DNA from: Vreelandella glaciei
GTDB taxonomy: Bacteria; Pseudomonadota; Gammaproteobacteria; Pseudomonadales; Halomonadaceae
Reading direction: 5' to 3'
Length of the DNA: 45,501 nt
Assembly (NCBI RefSeq): GCF_013415125.1
Contig: NZ_JACCDE010000037.1
Coordinates: forward strand, 1-45,501
Part shown: piece by piece, positions 16,453 to 25,055 of the stretch
Numbering within the stretch: the stretch's first letter is position 1
How the letters are laid out: each line of letters begins with the position of its first letter
Translations under genes and position numbers: made by a program
The notes under the pieces: model-generated
What the model saw: only the letters and a program-made list of their open reading frames with translations
The model's database searches: none
What the model was told of the DNA's origin: nothing

Positions 16453-17475
16453 TCAGTTCATAATATTTTCAGTAAACCACTGACGCCACTCACCCATTTT
16501 CTGGGCACGCAAGCGGGGGTCGACGTCGATCGTCTGCGCCCATTGCTCTGGGGTGGACAGCATGGCGGGGGAGTCAGCCAGATCATCAGAGATTTCGGCG
16601 TTATCCACCGTAGGGCTACCGTGCTTGACCTCGGCGATTCTGGCCTGGACCTCAGGAGACAGCGCAATATTGATAAACTGATGAGCCAGCTCCTGATTGC
16701 TCGACCCCTTGGTAACGCCTACCGTATCAACACCAAGCACCATCCCTTCTTTAGGCTGGGCCAACTCGATGGGTATGCCCTCGCTCATCATGTGGTGCGC
16801 ATTCATGGTAAGCATGAGCTGTACCGGAGTCTCGCCGGTAGAGATCAGCTGCTGACTGTTAGCGTCATTAGTGTAAAAAGCCCTCAGGTTGGGTTTCAAA
16901 CTTTCCAGCTTCTCCTGCCCATCCTCCCAATTCTCCGCATCGGAACCCGACAGTAACGCTGAGACAGCAATGATGTGGCTGGGGTCGAAATCAGGCAGGG
17001 CGATACTATCCTCAAGCTGGGGGTCCCATAAGTCTTCCCAGCTATCGAAAGCGATACCCTCCGGAATGAGATCGGGCCGATAGGCGATGGTGTAACCGTA
17101 TCCCCATACACCCAAGTGGCTGGGGCTGATACGCGCCTGATCAACCAGATGCTCCGCGTTGGGAATTTTGGACATGTCCAGCTCTTCGAACAGCCCGTCA
17201 TTAACGTACATCCAACCTACATGGGAGGTGGTGAAGGTAACATCGCTCTCGGCAGAACCCGCCAGTTTCGCTTTGTTCAGGCGATCTATGGTCCCCCCGG
17301 TGTTGTAGACAACCTCGACACCGGTCTCCTCCGTAAACTGCTGGGCAATCGCCTCGTCTATCAGATCACGGAAACTTCCACCCCACGTATCGACTACGAG
17401 CGTCTCCTGAGCCGAGACTGTAGCTGTGTAAAAACCCAGAGCGACTACGGTGGTTAAAAGGTTCTTCTTGAACAT
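16453..17475 (-). CDS. Periplasmic substrate-binding protein, PotD (polyamine) type
   Basis: A 340-residue extracellular solute-binding protein of the spermidine/putrescine (family 1) class. It has a Sec signal peptide (MFKKNLLTTVVALGFYTATVSA, split before QETLVVDTWGG) and typical patterns including FTEETGVEVVYNTGG, SDVTFTTSHVGW and LWGYGYTIAYRPD-like sequence (VWGYGYTIAYRPD). Two ATGs are in frame. GGAG sits 6 nt before the second (17475), so that start is chosen over 17481. It leads the permease genes in one operon and lies 51 bp downstream of the monooxygenase remnant on the same strand, suggesting transporter and oxygenase once shared a pathway. Confidence 0.9.
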   Translation of the reverse strand: MFKKNLLTTVVALGFYTATVSAQETLVVDTWGGSFRDLIDEAIAQQFTEETGVEVVYNTGGTIDRLNKAKLAGSAESDVTFTTSHVGWMYVNDGLFEELDMSKIPNAEHLVDQARISPSHLGVWGYGYTIAYRPDLIPEGIAFDSWEDLWDPQLEDSIALPDFDPSHIIAVSALLSGSDAENWEDGQEKLESLKPNLRAFYTNDANSQQLISTGETPVQLMLTMNAHHMMSEGIPIELAQPKEGMVLGVDTVGVTKGSSNQELAHQFINIALSPEVQARIAEVKHGSPTVDNAEISDDLADSPAMLSTPEQWAQTIDVDPRLRAQKMGEWRQWFTENIMN

Positions 17476-17526
17476 TTTCATCTCCAGATGTGGTTTATTG
17501 CTTTTTTCGTCGGGAGGCGAGGCTCC

Positions 17527-17934
17527 CTAGACGGTGATCAATGCTTCTGTACAATGAAGGGCACGGTCGAAGTAAATCAGCGGCGACTTTGCATTACTAA
17601 CCAGCGCGACCACTTCACCCAAGCAGAATGCGGTGTGCACCGAATCCTTGTAATCGACCAACCGGCAGTCGAAGCTGCAGGTAGCATCCTTGAATATCGG
17701 CGCAGAGTTCTGCATCGGGGGCCGGTAGAAAATAAAATTCACCTGATCGCCGTTGCGATAGGTAATGACATCCGTGTGGCCGAGCTAGTGAGCCGTGTCA
17801 AAAATGCATGAGTTGAAGTCGATGATCGGCTTGAAAGCTGGATGTGTCGCCACGTTCTTGACCCGCTTTCCATCTATCCTGATATCTCGACCGTCTTTGA
17901 TGCCTTCTCGATAGTGCTCAACCGTACGAATCAT
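17527..17934 (-). pseudogene. HpaB/HpaC-type monooxygenase remnant, fused in frame
   Basis: One minus-strand reading frame contains the start of a 4-hydroxyphenylacetate 3-monooxygenase-type oxygenase: MIRTVEHYREGIKDGRDIRI, KRVKNVATHPAFKP, then FDTAH, an in-frame TAG (17785-17787), and VITYRNGDQVNFIFYRPP. Without changing frame it then joins the C-terminal end of a flavin reductase: FKDATCSFDCRLVDYKDS, TAFCLGEVVAL, LIYFDRAL. HpaB is about 480 residues and HpaC about 170, so a deletion removed most of both. AAGGA lies 7 nt before the ATG at 17934. The product cannot be an active oxygenase. It lies upstream of the binding-protein gene on the same strand and indicates a lost flavin-dependent hydroxylation of a phenolic substrate. 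Confidence 0.72.
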
Positions 17935-18288
17935 TCCGCAATCCTTGTTGTATAGGACTGCTTTCATTCTGGATGACGGATGCGCGCCAAGTAAAAATGC
18001 TTTTGCCTTTTTAGTAGCTCAGGATTCCTGAGGCATGAGCGATCGGCCATTGCACCGGAAAAGCCCGACACCTAAAACGAAATAACGTAATCTCTAAGGC
18101 ACCGAGATGTATGTGCACATGAGTGTCTAGGCATAGGATAATGTCATATACGCAAAGCGCGTCAGGAACCATGTACTTCCTTACGGTCTAAAAGAAGGCG
18201 AACCTTTGTTTTCATAACGCGTCATGCCAAGCTTCACAAATGGGATAGAATGTTGGACGATGGGAAGTAAAGGCAAAGGAGCATGGCC
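17935..18288. other. Divergent control region between HpaB remnant and LysR gene
   Basis: About 350 bp with no credible gene. An odd-centred palindrome CTCAGGA-T-TCCTGAG lies at 18018-18032, a possible binding site for the adjacent LysR regulator, though it does not obviously follow the T-N11-A rule. AAAGGAG at 18275-18281 is the LysR ribosome-binding site. No confident -35/-10 pair was found. Confidence 0.45.
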
Positions 18289-19269
18289 ATGCTAAGTCGC
18301 ATTACACAGCGTCAACTTGAGTACTTTATAGCTTGTGGAGAGGCTGGCAGTATCGTAAAGGCATCCGAACAGATTCATGTTTCTTCTCCCTCCATCTCCG
18401 CTGCTATTTCTCATATCGAGTCAGAACTCGGCATACAACTGTTAATTCGCCATCATGCGCAAGGCATATCGTTGACAGTTATCGGCCAGAGAGTACTTCA
18501 AGAAGCCAAGTTGATCGTCGAACAAACAAGGAACTTGTACTCACTAGCCTCGGACTCGCTAAATACTATCCGAGGGCCGCTGCGTATAGGCTGCTTTGAC
18601 TCCTTGGCTCCTATGATCTCGGCAGAATTGGTTTATGGTTTTGCGAGGGCCTTCCCTGGCGTAAAAATAACTCAGATCGAAGGTGACCACGAAGAATTAC
18701 TAGAAGGCTTACGCCGTTCTCAACTAGACATCGCACTTACTTATGACCTTAACGACGTTGAAGATGTAGATTTTCTACCTTTAGCAGACCTGCCTCCCCA
18801 TATCATCGTTGGGGAACAGCATCCTTTCGCTGAATTGTCAGCCGTTTCCATCTCAGATACCGAAGATTTTCCAATGGTGTTACTCGACCTCCCTTATAGC
18901 AGGGAGTACTTCATCAGTTTATTCATGAACGAGAGCGTTCGCCCCAATATTATGATGCGCTCAAGTCAGCTTGAGGTCGTCCGTTCAATGGTCGCAAATG
19001 GCCTAGGCTACTCCATTGCCAACGTTCGTCCCAAAGTCAACCGCTCTCAGGATGGTAAAAGAATTGTACGCGTGCGTTTAGCGGGCGATCATCGCCCTAT
19101 GCGTTTGGGTTATGCCATGCTCAAGGAAGTCAACCAACCCCGAGTAGTTGAAGCGTTTGCCCACCGATGCCGTACCTTCATATCAAATCAGTATATTCCA
19201 GGCATGTCTGCACCTAGCTTCTACGATCCGCATATCATTGACACTGTAAAATTGTCGGATCCCGCGTGA
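18289..19269 (+). CDS. LysR-family transcriptional regulator
   Basis: A 326-residue LysR regulator. The N-terminal winged helix-turn-helix is ITQRQLEYFIACGEAGSIVKASEQIHVSSPSIS (split in the family at residues about 5-40), SHIESELGIQLLIRH, and the linker helix up to residue 90. The periplasmic-binding-protein-like effector domain begins GPLRIGCFDSLAPM. Two ATGs are near: 18283 is 1 nt from AAGGAG and 18289 is 7 nt away, so 18289 is preferred. It diverges from the HpaB remnant and PotDBC-like operon, and probably controls that transcript. Its stop lies within the end of the IS481-family element, so the last residues (near LSDPA) may be IS-encoded and differ from the ancestral C-terminus. Confidence 0.88.
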   Translation: MLSRITQRQLEYFIACGEAGSIVKASEQIHVSSPSISAAISHIESELGIQLLIRHHAQGISLTVIGQRVLQEAKLIVEQTRNLYSLASDSLNTIRGPLRIGCFDSLAPMISAELVYGFARAFPGVKITQIEGDHEELLEGLRRSQLDIALTYDLNDVEDVDFLPLADLPPHIIVGEQHPFAELSAVSISDTEDFPMVLLDLPYSREYFISLFMNESVRPNIMMRSSQLEVVRSMVANGLGYSIANVRPKVNRSQDGKRIVRVRLAGDHRPMRLGYAMLKEVNQPRVVEAFAHRCRTFISNQYIPGMSAPSFYDPHIIDTVKLSDPA

Positions 19270-20209
19270 TTGGTTAACCGTTTGGTAAATAACTCAGTTC
19301 GTTTAGCCTGTCGCTCCTTCATCGCTGCAATCGGTGGTTGATGGTACAGCGGCTCATGCGAGATATGGTGATTTTCAGCCAACAATAGCGTTTGACTTGT
19401 TCCAAGTCCTCGCCTGACACATATAGCGCTGAGTGGTCAACACGCCGCTGATACGGCCGTTGAAGCATTCCAGCATGCCGTTCGTCTGTGGCCGACCCGG
19501 CTTGATCAGGCGCTGCCTGATGCCATGAGCTTGGCATTCCTGGTCGAAGAGGTGGCCGCCGCTTGGCTTGCGCTCACCGGCTCGGGTGAAGCGATCCGTG
19601 AAGGACTTGCCGTTGTCGGTCAGCACTGCCTGGATATTGAAGGAAGTCTTCTCTTCCACTCGCTTCATGAGCGCTCGCGTGTCCTTCGCGGACTAGCTGC
19701 TCCTGATTTTCAGATACAGCCAGCGCGTCGCTCGAATGAGGGCCATGTACAAGTAGCGTTTTTTTGCTGCTCTCCGGGTATTTGGGACAGGTGCTTTCGA
19801 TGTGCCCGAATCCTGACACGTAGTCCTTGAAGGGCTTGTGCCCGGGGGAATCTTGTAACCGCTGGCATCCTGTCGGGCCAGCTCGCCAAACGTTGGCACC
19901 TCACGTCGCTTGAGCATGCGGTGCGGGTCGGAGCGTGACAAGCGACGATTCAAGAACTCGCGTGCCACGATCAGCAGATCATCAAGGTAACGCCAATGCG
20001 AATAGTCAAGTTGGATACGCCATACTGACGGACCAGTTCACTATCACTGATGCTGGCGGGCGCTGCCTGAATCTCGGCACGGACCTTCGATGTCGTGGTC
20101 GCCTGCTTATGCAATTTGATGTCCATAAATCTGCTCCTTGAAATACTGTAGAAGCTCCTCGGCTGCCAGCAGAGGATAACTCCTATAGCTCATTTGATTA
20201 TCCTGAACT
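19250..20209 (-). mobile_element. IS481-family element, near full length, inactive (copy B)
   Basis: The minus strand begins GGATAATCAAATGAGC and continues in close match to copy A at 5323-5852, in opposite orientation. The transposase starts MDIKLHKQATTTSKVRAEIQ and includes the helix-turn-helix up to TIR, then an internal deletion of about 100 bp relative to copy A. It continues MLKRREVPTFGELARQDASG, KRYLYMALIRATRWLYLKI, AVLTDNGKSF, CQAHGIRQRLIKPGRPQTNG, and a C-terminal PPIAAMKERQAK segment. Several frameshifts break the frame. The far end falls at about 19250-19270 and overlaps the LysR 3' end. Together with copy A it brackets about 14 kb. Confidence 0.78.
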
Positions 20210-20450
20210 CTGCAGTAACCGAATAAACCAAGTTGGCAGCAACTTGCGTTAAAACAGGTTCGTCCTAAAACCCGGTATGTTTTTTCCTAAGCATTGGGTT
20301 CGAAAAGCGTGGTTTCCAAGCGATCGATGTTTGCTCAGACTTTATCCTGTCGATGAACGGTTTCTCTCGGGCTCCTGACTTCTTCGACACACAGTCGATG
20401 ACCAAGCGCCAGCAAATTAAATCAGGGGCTATCACCTTTAGGATATTCAA
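20210..20450. other. Leader region of the FAD monooxygenase gene
   Basis: About 240 bp between the IS481 end and the monooxygenase ATG. I recognise no gene or IS end. AGGA (about 20440) precedes the ATG at a workable distance. Confidence 0.4.
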
Positions 20451-21707
20451 ATGTCAGTCGAAAAAATTAACACCTTAGTTATTGGTGCAGGTCAGGCGGG
20501 AATCGCCATGAGCGAGCATCTCTCACTCATGAAAGTGCCGCACCTTGTGCTGGAGCGAAATCGGATAGCAGAGCGCTGGCGTTCCGAACGCTGGGATTCA
20601 CTAGTAGCTAATGGACCAGCCTGGCACGACCGTTTTCCGACACTAAAATTTGAAGGTGTCTCTCCAGAAGCCTTCCCCTCCAAAGAGCGCATAGTCGATT
20701 ACTTCGAAGAGTACGTCAAAATGCTCGGCGCCCCCGTGCGCACCGGCGTTAATGTCATCAAGGTAGAGCACAACGAGGGCCGCCCGGGGTTCACCGTTAC
20801 CACTTCTGAAGGCATCATCGAAGCCGACAATGTGGTCGCCGCCACGGGGCCGTTCCAACGCCCATCCTATCCGAATATCGTTCCAGAAGGCAGCAACATT
20901 CATCAGCTACACTCATCCGCCTATAAAAATCCCAGCCAACTGCCGAAAGGTGCGGTGCTGGTGGTCGGTGCCGGAGCCTCGGGCACACAGATTGCTGAAG
21001 AACTGCGCCAAGCAGGCAAAAAAGTCTACCTTTCTGTGGGCGAACATTACCGTCCGCCTCGCTCTTATCGCGGTCGCGATTACGTCTGGTGGCTGGGTGC
21101 CCTGGGCCTGTGGGACGAAGTAAAAATCAAACCTAAAAAACAGCATGTGGCCTTCGCCGTCAGCGGTTATGAAGGTGGCCGCACCGTAGATTTCCGTCGT
21201 CTGGCGCACATGGGGATCAATCTAGTCGGCATCACCAAAAGCTGGAAGGAAGGCGTGATCGAGTTTGAAGAGGGACTCGCCGAAAACATCGCTCAGGGTG
21301 ACCAGGCCTATTTTGACGTGCTGCGTGATGCCGATGGATACATCGAGCGTAACGGCCTCCCCTTCCCGAAAGAACAGGAAGCCTGGGAACTGCTGCCGGA
21401 CCCGGACTGCATCAAGCAGCCGACCCTCAGCCTGAATGCGGAAGAAGCCGGTATAACCACCGTGCTCTGGGCTACCGGCTTTAAATTCGATTTCAGCTGG
21501 CTGCAGGTCAACGCCTTCGATGAAAATGGCGAGCCGTTCCATAAACGCGGTATCAGTGCAGAAAGCGGAATCTACTTCCTCGGTCTGCCCAACCTCGTTA
21601 ACCGCGCCTCATCGTTCATCTACGGTGTATGGCACGATGCGAAATATATCGCCGACCATATTGTTATACAGAATAGCTACATGTCATATGAAAAACCTGA
21701 GGCCTGA
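20451..21707 (+). CDS. Flavin-containing monooxygenase-like NAD(P)/FAD oxidoreductase
   Basis: A 418-residue two-dinucleotide-fold flavoprotein (CzcO/FMO-like). The FAD motif is VIGAGQAGIAMSEHL, the NADP motif is VLVVGAGASGTQIAEEL, and an ATG-containing segment VVAATGPFQRPSYP links them. The second ATGFKFDFSW motif lies near residue 345. Such enzymes hydroxylate or oxidise soft nucleophiles or ketones using NADPH. The canonical FMO/BVMO fingerprint FxGxxxHxxx(W/P) is not clearly present; the aligned region reads GSNIHQLHSSAYKNP, so I prefer a general NAD(P)/FAD-dependent oxidoreductase. It is followed 108 bp later by an alpha-hydroxyacid oxidase gene on the same strand. Confidence 0.85.
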   Translation: MSVEKINTLVIGAGQAGIAMSEHLSLMKVPHLVLERNRIAERWRSERWDSLVANGPAWHDRFPTLKFEGVSPEAFPSKERIVDYFEEYVKMLGAPVRTGVNVIKVEHNEGRPGFTVTTSEGIIEADNVVAATGPFQRPSYPNIVPEGSNIHQLHSSAYKNPSQLPKGAVLVVGAGASGTQIAEELRQAGKKVYLSVGEHYRPPRSYRGRDYVWWLGALGLWDEVKIKPKKQHVAFAVSGYEGGRTVDFRRLAHMGINLVGITKSWKEGVIEFEEGLAENIAQGDQAYFDVLRDADGYIERNGLPFPKEQEAWELLPDPDCIKQPTLSLNAEEAGITTVLWATGFKFDFSWLQVNAFDENGEPFHKRGISAESGIYFLGLPNLVNRASSFIYGVWHDAKYIADHIVIQNSYMSYEKPEA

Positions 21708-21815
21708 TTACTGAGCCAAGTGAAAACCGGTCCGATCACAAAAGCTGCTGTATTAACAACGATCAGCAGCTTATTGCGGTTATTTCCATCATTCGCAACA
21801 TATTGCAAAGTTTAT

Positions 21816-22979
21816 ATGGCTGAAATCACATGCATTGAAGATTTACATCGTCTGGCCCGCAAGCGGGTGCCGCGCATCTTTTACGATTATGTTGATGGAG
21901 GCTCCTGGACCGAATCAACCTATAGGGCCAACGAGGCTGATTTTCAGAAAATAAAGTTTCGCCAGCGTGTCGCCTGCGATATCACCAAGCGCAGTACGAC
22001 CACAACGATGCTGGGGCAGCGTGTCGCCATGCCTGTAGCAATTGCCCCCACCGGGCTTACAGGTATGCAACACGCCGATGGCGAAATTCTGGCGGCCCGC
22101 GCAGCAAAGTGTTTTGGTATACCTTTCACTCTGTCTACCATGAGCATCTGCTCCATTGAAGCGGTCGCCTCAGCGACACAAAGTCACCCATTCTGGTTCC
22201 AGGTGTACGTCACCAAGGATCGCAGCTTCACTGCCGATCTGATTGAACGCGCCCGCGAGGCTCGCTGCTCCGCACTGGTCGTAACCATGGACTTGCAGGT
22301 GTTTGGCCAACGGCACAAGGACAAAAAGAACGGCCTGTCTGTACCACCGAAGCCCACGCTAAGAAACATCATCGACATCGCCTTCAAACCGGGCTGGTGC
22401 CTGCAAATGCTGGGTACCCAAAACCGCCAGTTTGGTAACATCCTCGGCCATGCCAAAGGTGTAGACAATATCGCCTCGCTGGTGGAATGGACCGAAGAGC
22501 AGTTCGATCCCACACTCTCCTGGCAGGATGTGACATGGATTAAGAAACGCTGGGGTGGCAAGCTGATCGTCAAGGGAATCATGGATCCGGAAGATGCACG
22601 CCTTGCCATCGCGGCCGGTGCCGACGCAATCGTCGTATCCAACCACGGCGGTCGACAGTTGGATGGCGCGCCGTCCTCTCTCTCCGCACTACCGGCGATT
22701 ATCGATGCAGTGGGAGACCAGGTGGAAGTACACATGGACGGCGGCATACGCTCAGGTCAGGATGTTCTCAAAGCGATCGCCTTGGGCGCAAAAGGCACCT
22801 ATATCGGCAGAGCCATGCTTTACGGACTAGGCGCACAAGGGGAAAAAGGCGTGAGCAAAGTGCTGGAGATCATCAGAAACGAACTGGACCTTTCTATGGC
22901 TTTCTGCGGCAGAACGGATATCAACGCCGTTAATCGGGAGATACTTCTGTGTCAGAATACTGATAAGTATCTAAACTAA
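21816..22979 (+). CDS. FMN-dependent alpha-hydroxyacid dehydrogenase (L-lactate dehydrogenase type)
   Basis: A 387-residue FMN enzyme of the LldD/glycolate oxidase family, oxidising L-2-hydroxyacids to 2-ketoacids. Conserved features include FYDYVDGGSWTE near the N-terminus, MPVAIAPTGLTGMQH, a WFQVYV segment, LVVTMDLQVFGQRHKD, LIVKGIMDPEDA with the FMN Lys, and IVVSNHGGRQLDGAPSS with the catalytic His/Arg. MDGGIRSGQDVLKAIALGA binds phosphate. A GTG-initiated frame extends 32 codons upstream, but the ATG at 21816 gives the normal MAEITCIEDLHRLARKRVPR start, though its ribosome site is weak. It probably shares a transcript with the upstream flavoprotein. Confidence 0.9.
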   Translation: MAEITCIEDLHRLARKRVPRIFYDYVDGGSWTESTYRANEADFQKIKFRQRVACDITKRSTTTTMLGQRVAMPVAIAPTGLTGMQHADGEILAARAAKCFGIPFTLSTMSICSIEAVASATQSHPFWFQVYVTKDRSFTADLIERAREARCSALVVTMDLQVFGQRHKDKKNGLSVPPKPTLRNIIDIAFKPGWCLQMLGTQNRQFGNILGHAKGVDNIASLVEWTEEQFDPTLSWQDVTWIKKRWGGKLIVKGIMDPEDARLAIAAGADAIVVSNHGGRQLDGAPSSLSALPAIIDAVGDQVEVHMDGGIRSGQDVLKAIALGAKGTYIGRAMLYGLGAQGEKGVSKVLEIIRNELDLSMAFCGRTDINAVNREILLCQNTDKYLN

Positions 22980-23089
22980 AATTTTGCGTTATGCTTATAG
23001 ACTTACCCCGTTGAATCAGGACGATGAGCCGGTGCTGGTAGACAGGGTCCGCGGGAGTATGACTGGGTCAGTGAATCCGGGTCTTTTTG

Positions 23090-23545
23090 AGGGATGGCAG
23101 CGTGGGTTGCTGGTCCGTCGTTCCCTGGCACCGGACAGGAAGAAATGACAGCGTATTTCACCTTCGCGCCCTGCGGTACGTCGATCGACGACCTCGCCCT
23201 GGCGGCTGGGTCCCAGTGGAATATCGAGCGCTGTTTCCAGTAAAGGCAAATCGCAACTGGGGCTGGATCAATATAAGGTGCACATCTGGCGAGGCTGGTA
23301 TCGCCATAACACACTGGTGATGGCGGCCTATGTCCTGCTGGCCACGTTGCGCCGACACCAGCTGTAAAAGACCTATTGCTGAGCCTGGGTGGGCAAGGCC
23401 GGTCGTTCTCTCCCTGGCCGAAATGCGGCGATGGCTATGCCCCCCGTTGCCAAGCGACGAAGACGACTGGAAGATGCGTTGCACTGGTCCCGCTGGTGAA
23501 GGTTTCACCAACGTGTCACCCAGTACTATCACTGGGTAAGGCGCT
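23090..23545 (+). pseudogene. IS701-family transposase, C-terminal remnant
   Basis: The plus strand encodes, in shifting frames, GWQRGLLVRRSL, EMTAYFTFAPCGTSIDDLAL, AGSQWNIERCFQ, then KGKSQLGLDQYKVHIWRGWY, RHNTLVMAAYVLLATLRRH and LHWSRWRRFHQRVTQYYHW. These are the successive C-terminal motifs of a transposase related to the IS701 group but distinct from the element at 13199-14618. Stops and frameshifts are frequent and the N-terminal two-thirds is missing. No inverted repeats were found. The rest of the 22980-23621 interval holds nothing else I recognise. Confidence 0.65.
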
Positions 23546-23621
23546 AGCGGATAAGGGGCAGCAGCATCACCTTATCTCTCGATGATTATTTACAACTGAA
23601 GAATTAACAACAAGTTAAAAG

Positions 23622-25001
23622 TCAACGGGCCTTTGGCCAAGCCGCATGATGATTGTCGATTATGAAAACGTGCCGATGACGAATAGGGGCGTGCCGGTGA
23701 GAGTGGTGATGAGGTTCAGGTCCCTCCCACCCCTCGTGCCGATGTTGATGATGCTCGTCGTGGACGTGCAGGTGCTCATGGATGGTGGCCTCATGATCGT
23801 GCGTGAGGGTCTTCCCATCCTCAGCTGGCCATAGCAGCATTCCAAATAGACCCGCTACGGCCGCCAGAATAGCCATAAGCATGAAGGTGGCGGGCAAGCC
23901 GAACGTAGCGCCCACCCATCCCGCCATAGGGTAGGTGATCAGCCAGCCACAATGAGACAATGCGAAGTGCCCGGCATACAGGGCCGTGCGATCCCCGGGA
24001 TGAGCAGAACGTGCCAGAAGGCGACCCGAAGGAGTCAATATGAGCGAGGCGCCTGCACCCAATATGGCCCAGATAACCAGGCCGGTGCCTATGCCGGACA
24101 TCCAGAGGGCTAAGACCAGGCCGACAACCAATGTAACGGCACCTGCCATCATGGATTGCCGGTCGGTAAAATAAGTCAGTAACGAAGGCAAGCCTAGAGC
24201 AACGCACATTGAACCGACACCATAGGCGCCAAAAAATAGCGCCACAAGAGGATCGCCTCCCGCAAGCTTTTCCTGAACCAAGACCACCGTATTGACCAAG
24301 ACCATCGCTCCTGCTGCCGAAACGGCAAAACTGAACGCCAGTAGTCCGCGCAAGCGGGGGGTTGCAAAATAGATACGGAAGCCCTTGGTGAACCGTGACA
24401 GGCCCTCTTCCCGAACGTAGGCTTTATCTTGAGAGACCGGCAAGGTTATGGACATTATTAATACTGCCGAGGCGATAAAACCTAATACTGTTCCGAGAAA
24501 CAGCCAGTGGAAGGAGATGAACATCAAGAAAAGTGCAGATAGCGCAGGACTCACTAGCGATTCAAGATCATATGCCAAACGCGACAGTGACAGCGCATTC
24601 GTATAGCTCTTTTCATCTTTTAAAATATCGGGAATCATCGCCTGGAAAGTGGGCGTGAACGCAGCGGAAAAGCTCTGAAACAAGAATACCAGCACATAGA
24701 CCTGCCAGATCTCCGAAACGAACGGAAGCAGTCCGACCATGCCGGCACGGCATAGATCCAGCGTAACCAGCATGGTTCGACGCGGAAAGTTGGCGGCAAA
24801 CGCGCCCACCAAAGGAGAAACACCTACATAGGCTACCATCTTGATGGCGAAGGCAGTTCCCAGTACGATCCCTGCGTTGTCTTGGGCAAGGTCATAAGCG
24901 AGTAACGCCAGCGCGATGGTTGCCAGCCCGGTTCCAAGCAGAGAAAAAACCTGAGCCCCGAATAGGTGGCGAAATCGGCGATCATACAAGATACCCAACA
25001 T
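23622..25001 (-). CDS. MFS exporter with histidine-rich C-terminal tail (NreB/NrsD-like metal efflux)
   Basis: A 459-residue major facilitator with 12 predicted helices in residues 1-395, followed by a cytoplasmic tail of about 60 residues. The tail contains some 19 histidines (patterns HDHEATIHEHLHVHDEHHQH, PHHHSHRH, RHRH). His-rich tails on this MFS group occur in nickel exporters such as NreB and NrsD, where they bind metal. It lies immediately downstream of a DmeF-like CDF exporter on the same strand (54 bp), so a nickel/cobalt resistance pair is likely. No metal-responsive regulator gene is adjacent. The metal specificity is inferred from family resemblance and context. Confidence 0.83.
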   Translation of the reverse strand: MLGILYDRRFRHLFGAQVFSLLGTGLATIALALLAYDLAQDNAGIVLGTAFAIKMVAYVGVSPLVGAFAANFPRRTMLVTLDLCRAGMVGLLPFVSEIWQVYVLVFLFQSFSAAFTPTFQAMIPDILKDEKSYTNALSLSRLAYDLESLVSPALSALFLMFISFHWLFLGTVLGFIASAVLIMSITLPVSQDKAYVREEGLSRFTKGFRIYFATPRLRGLLAFSFAVSAAGAMVLVNTVVLVQEKLAGGDPLVALFFGAYGVGSMCVALGLPSLLTYFTDRQSMMAGAVTLVVGLVLALWMSGIGTGLVIWAILGAGASLILTPSGRLLARSAHPGDRTALYAGHFALSHCGWLITYPMAGWVGATFGLPATFMLMAILAAVAGLFGMLLWPAEDGKTLTHDHEATIHEHLHVHDEHHQHRHEGWEGPEPHHHSHRHAPIRHRHVFIIDNHHAAWPKAR

Positions 25002-25055
25002 AGTAATAGCCTTATAGAAATATAGGAAAGCACAGCCTGCTATAGCTTGACTGCT

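Noticed and set aside
22184..22747. Open frame of 187 codons on the minus strand
   Set aside because: It lies opposite the L-lactate-type dehydrogenase, whose motifs are complete.
23640..23830. Tandem repeat region
   Set aside because: The repetitive look comes from the His-rich tail codons of the MFS exporter, not from a true tandem repeat.
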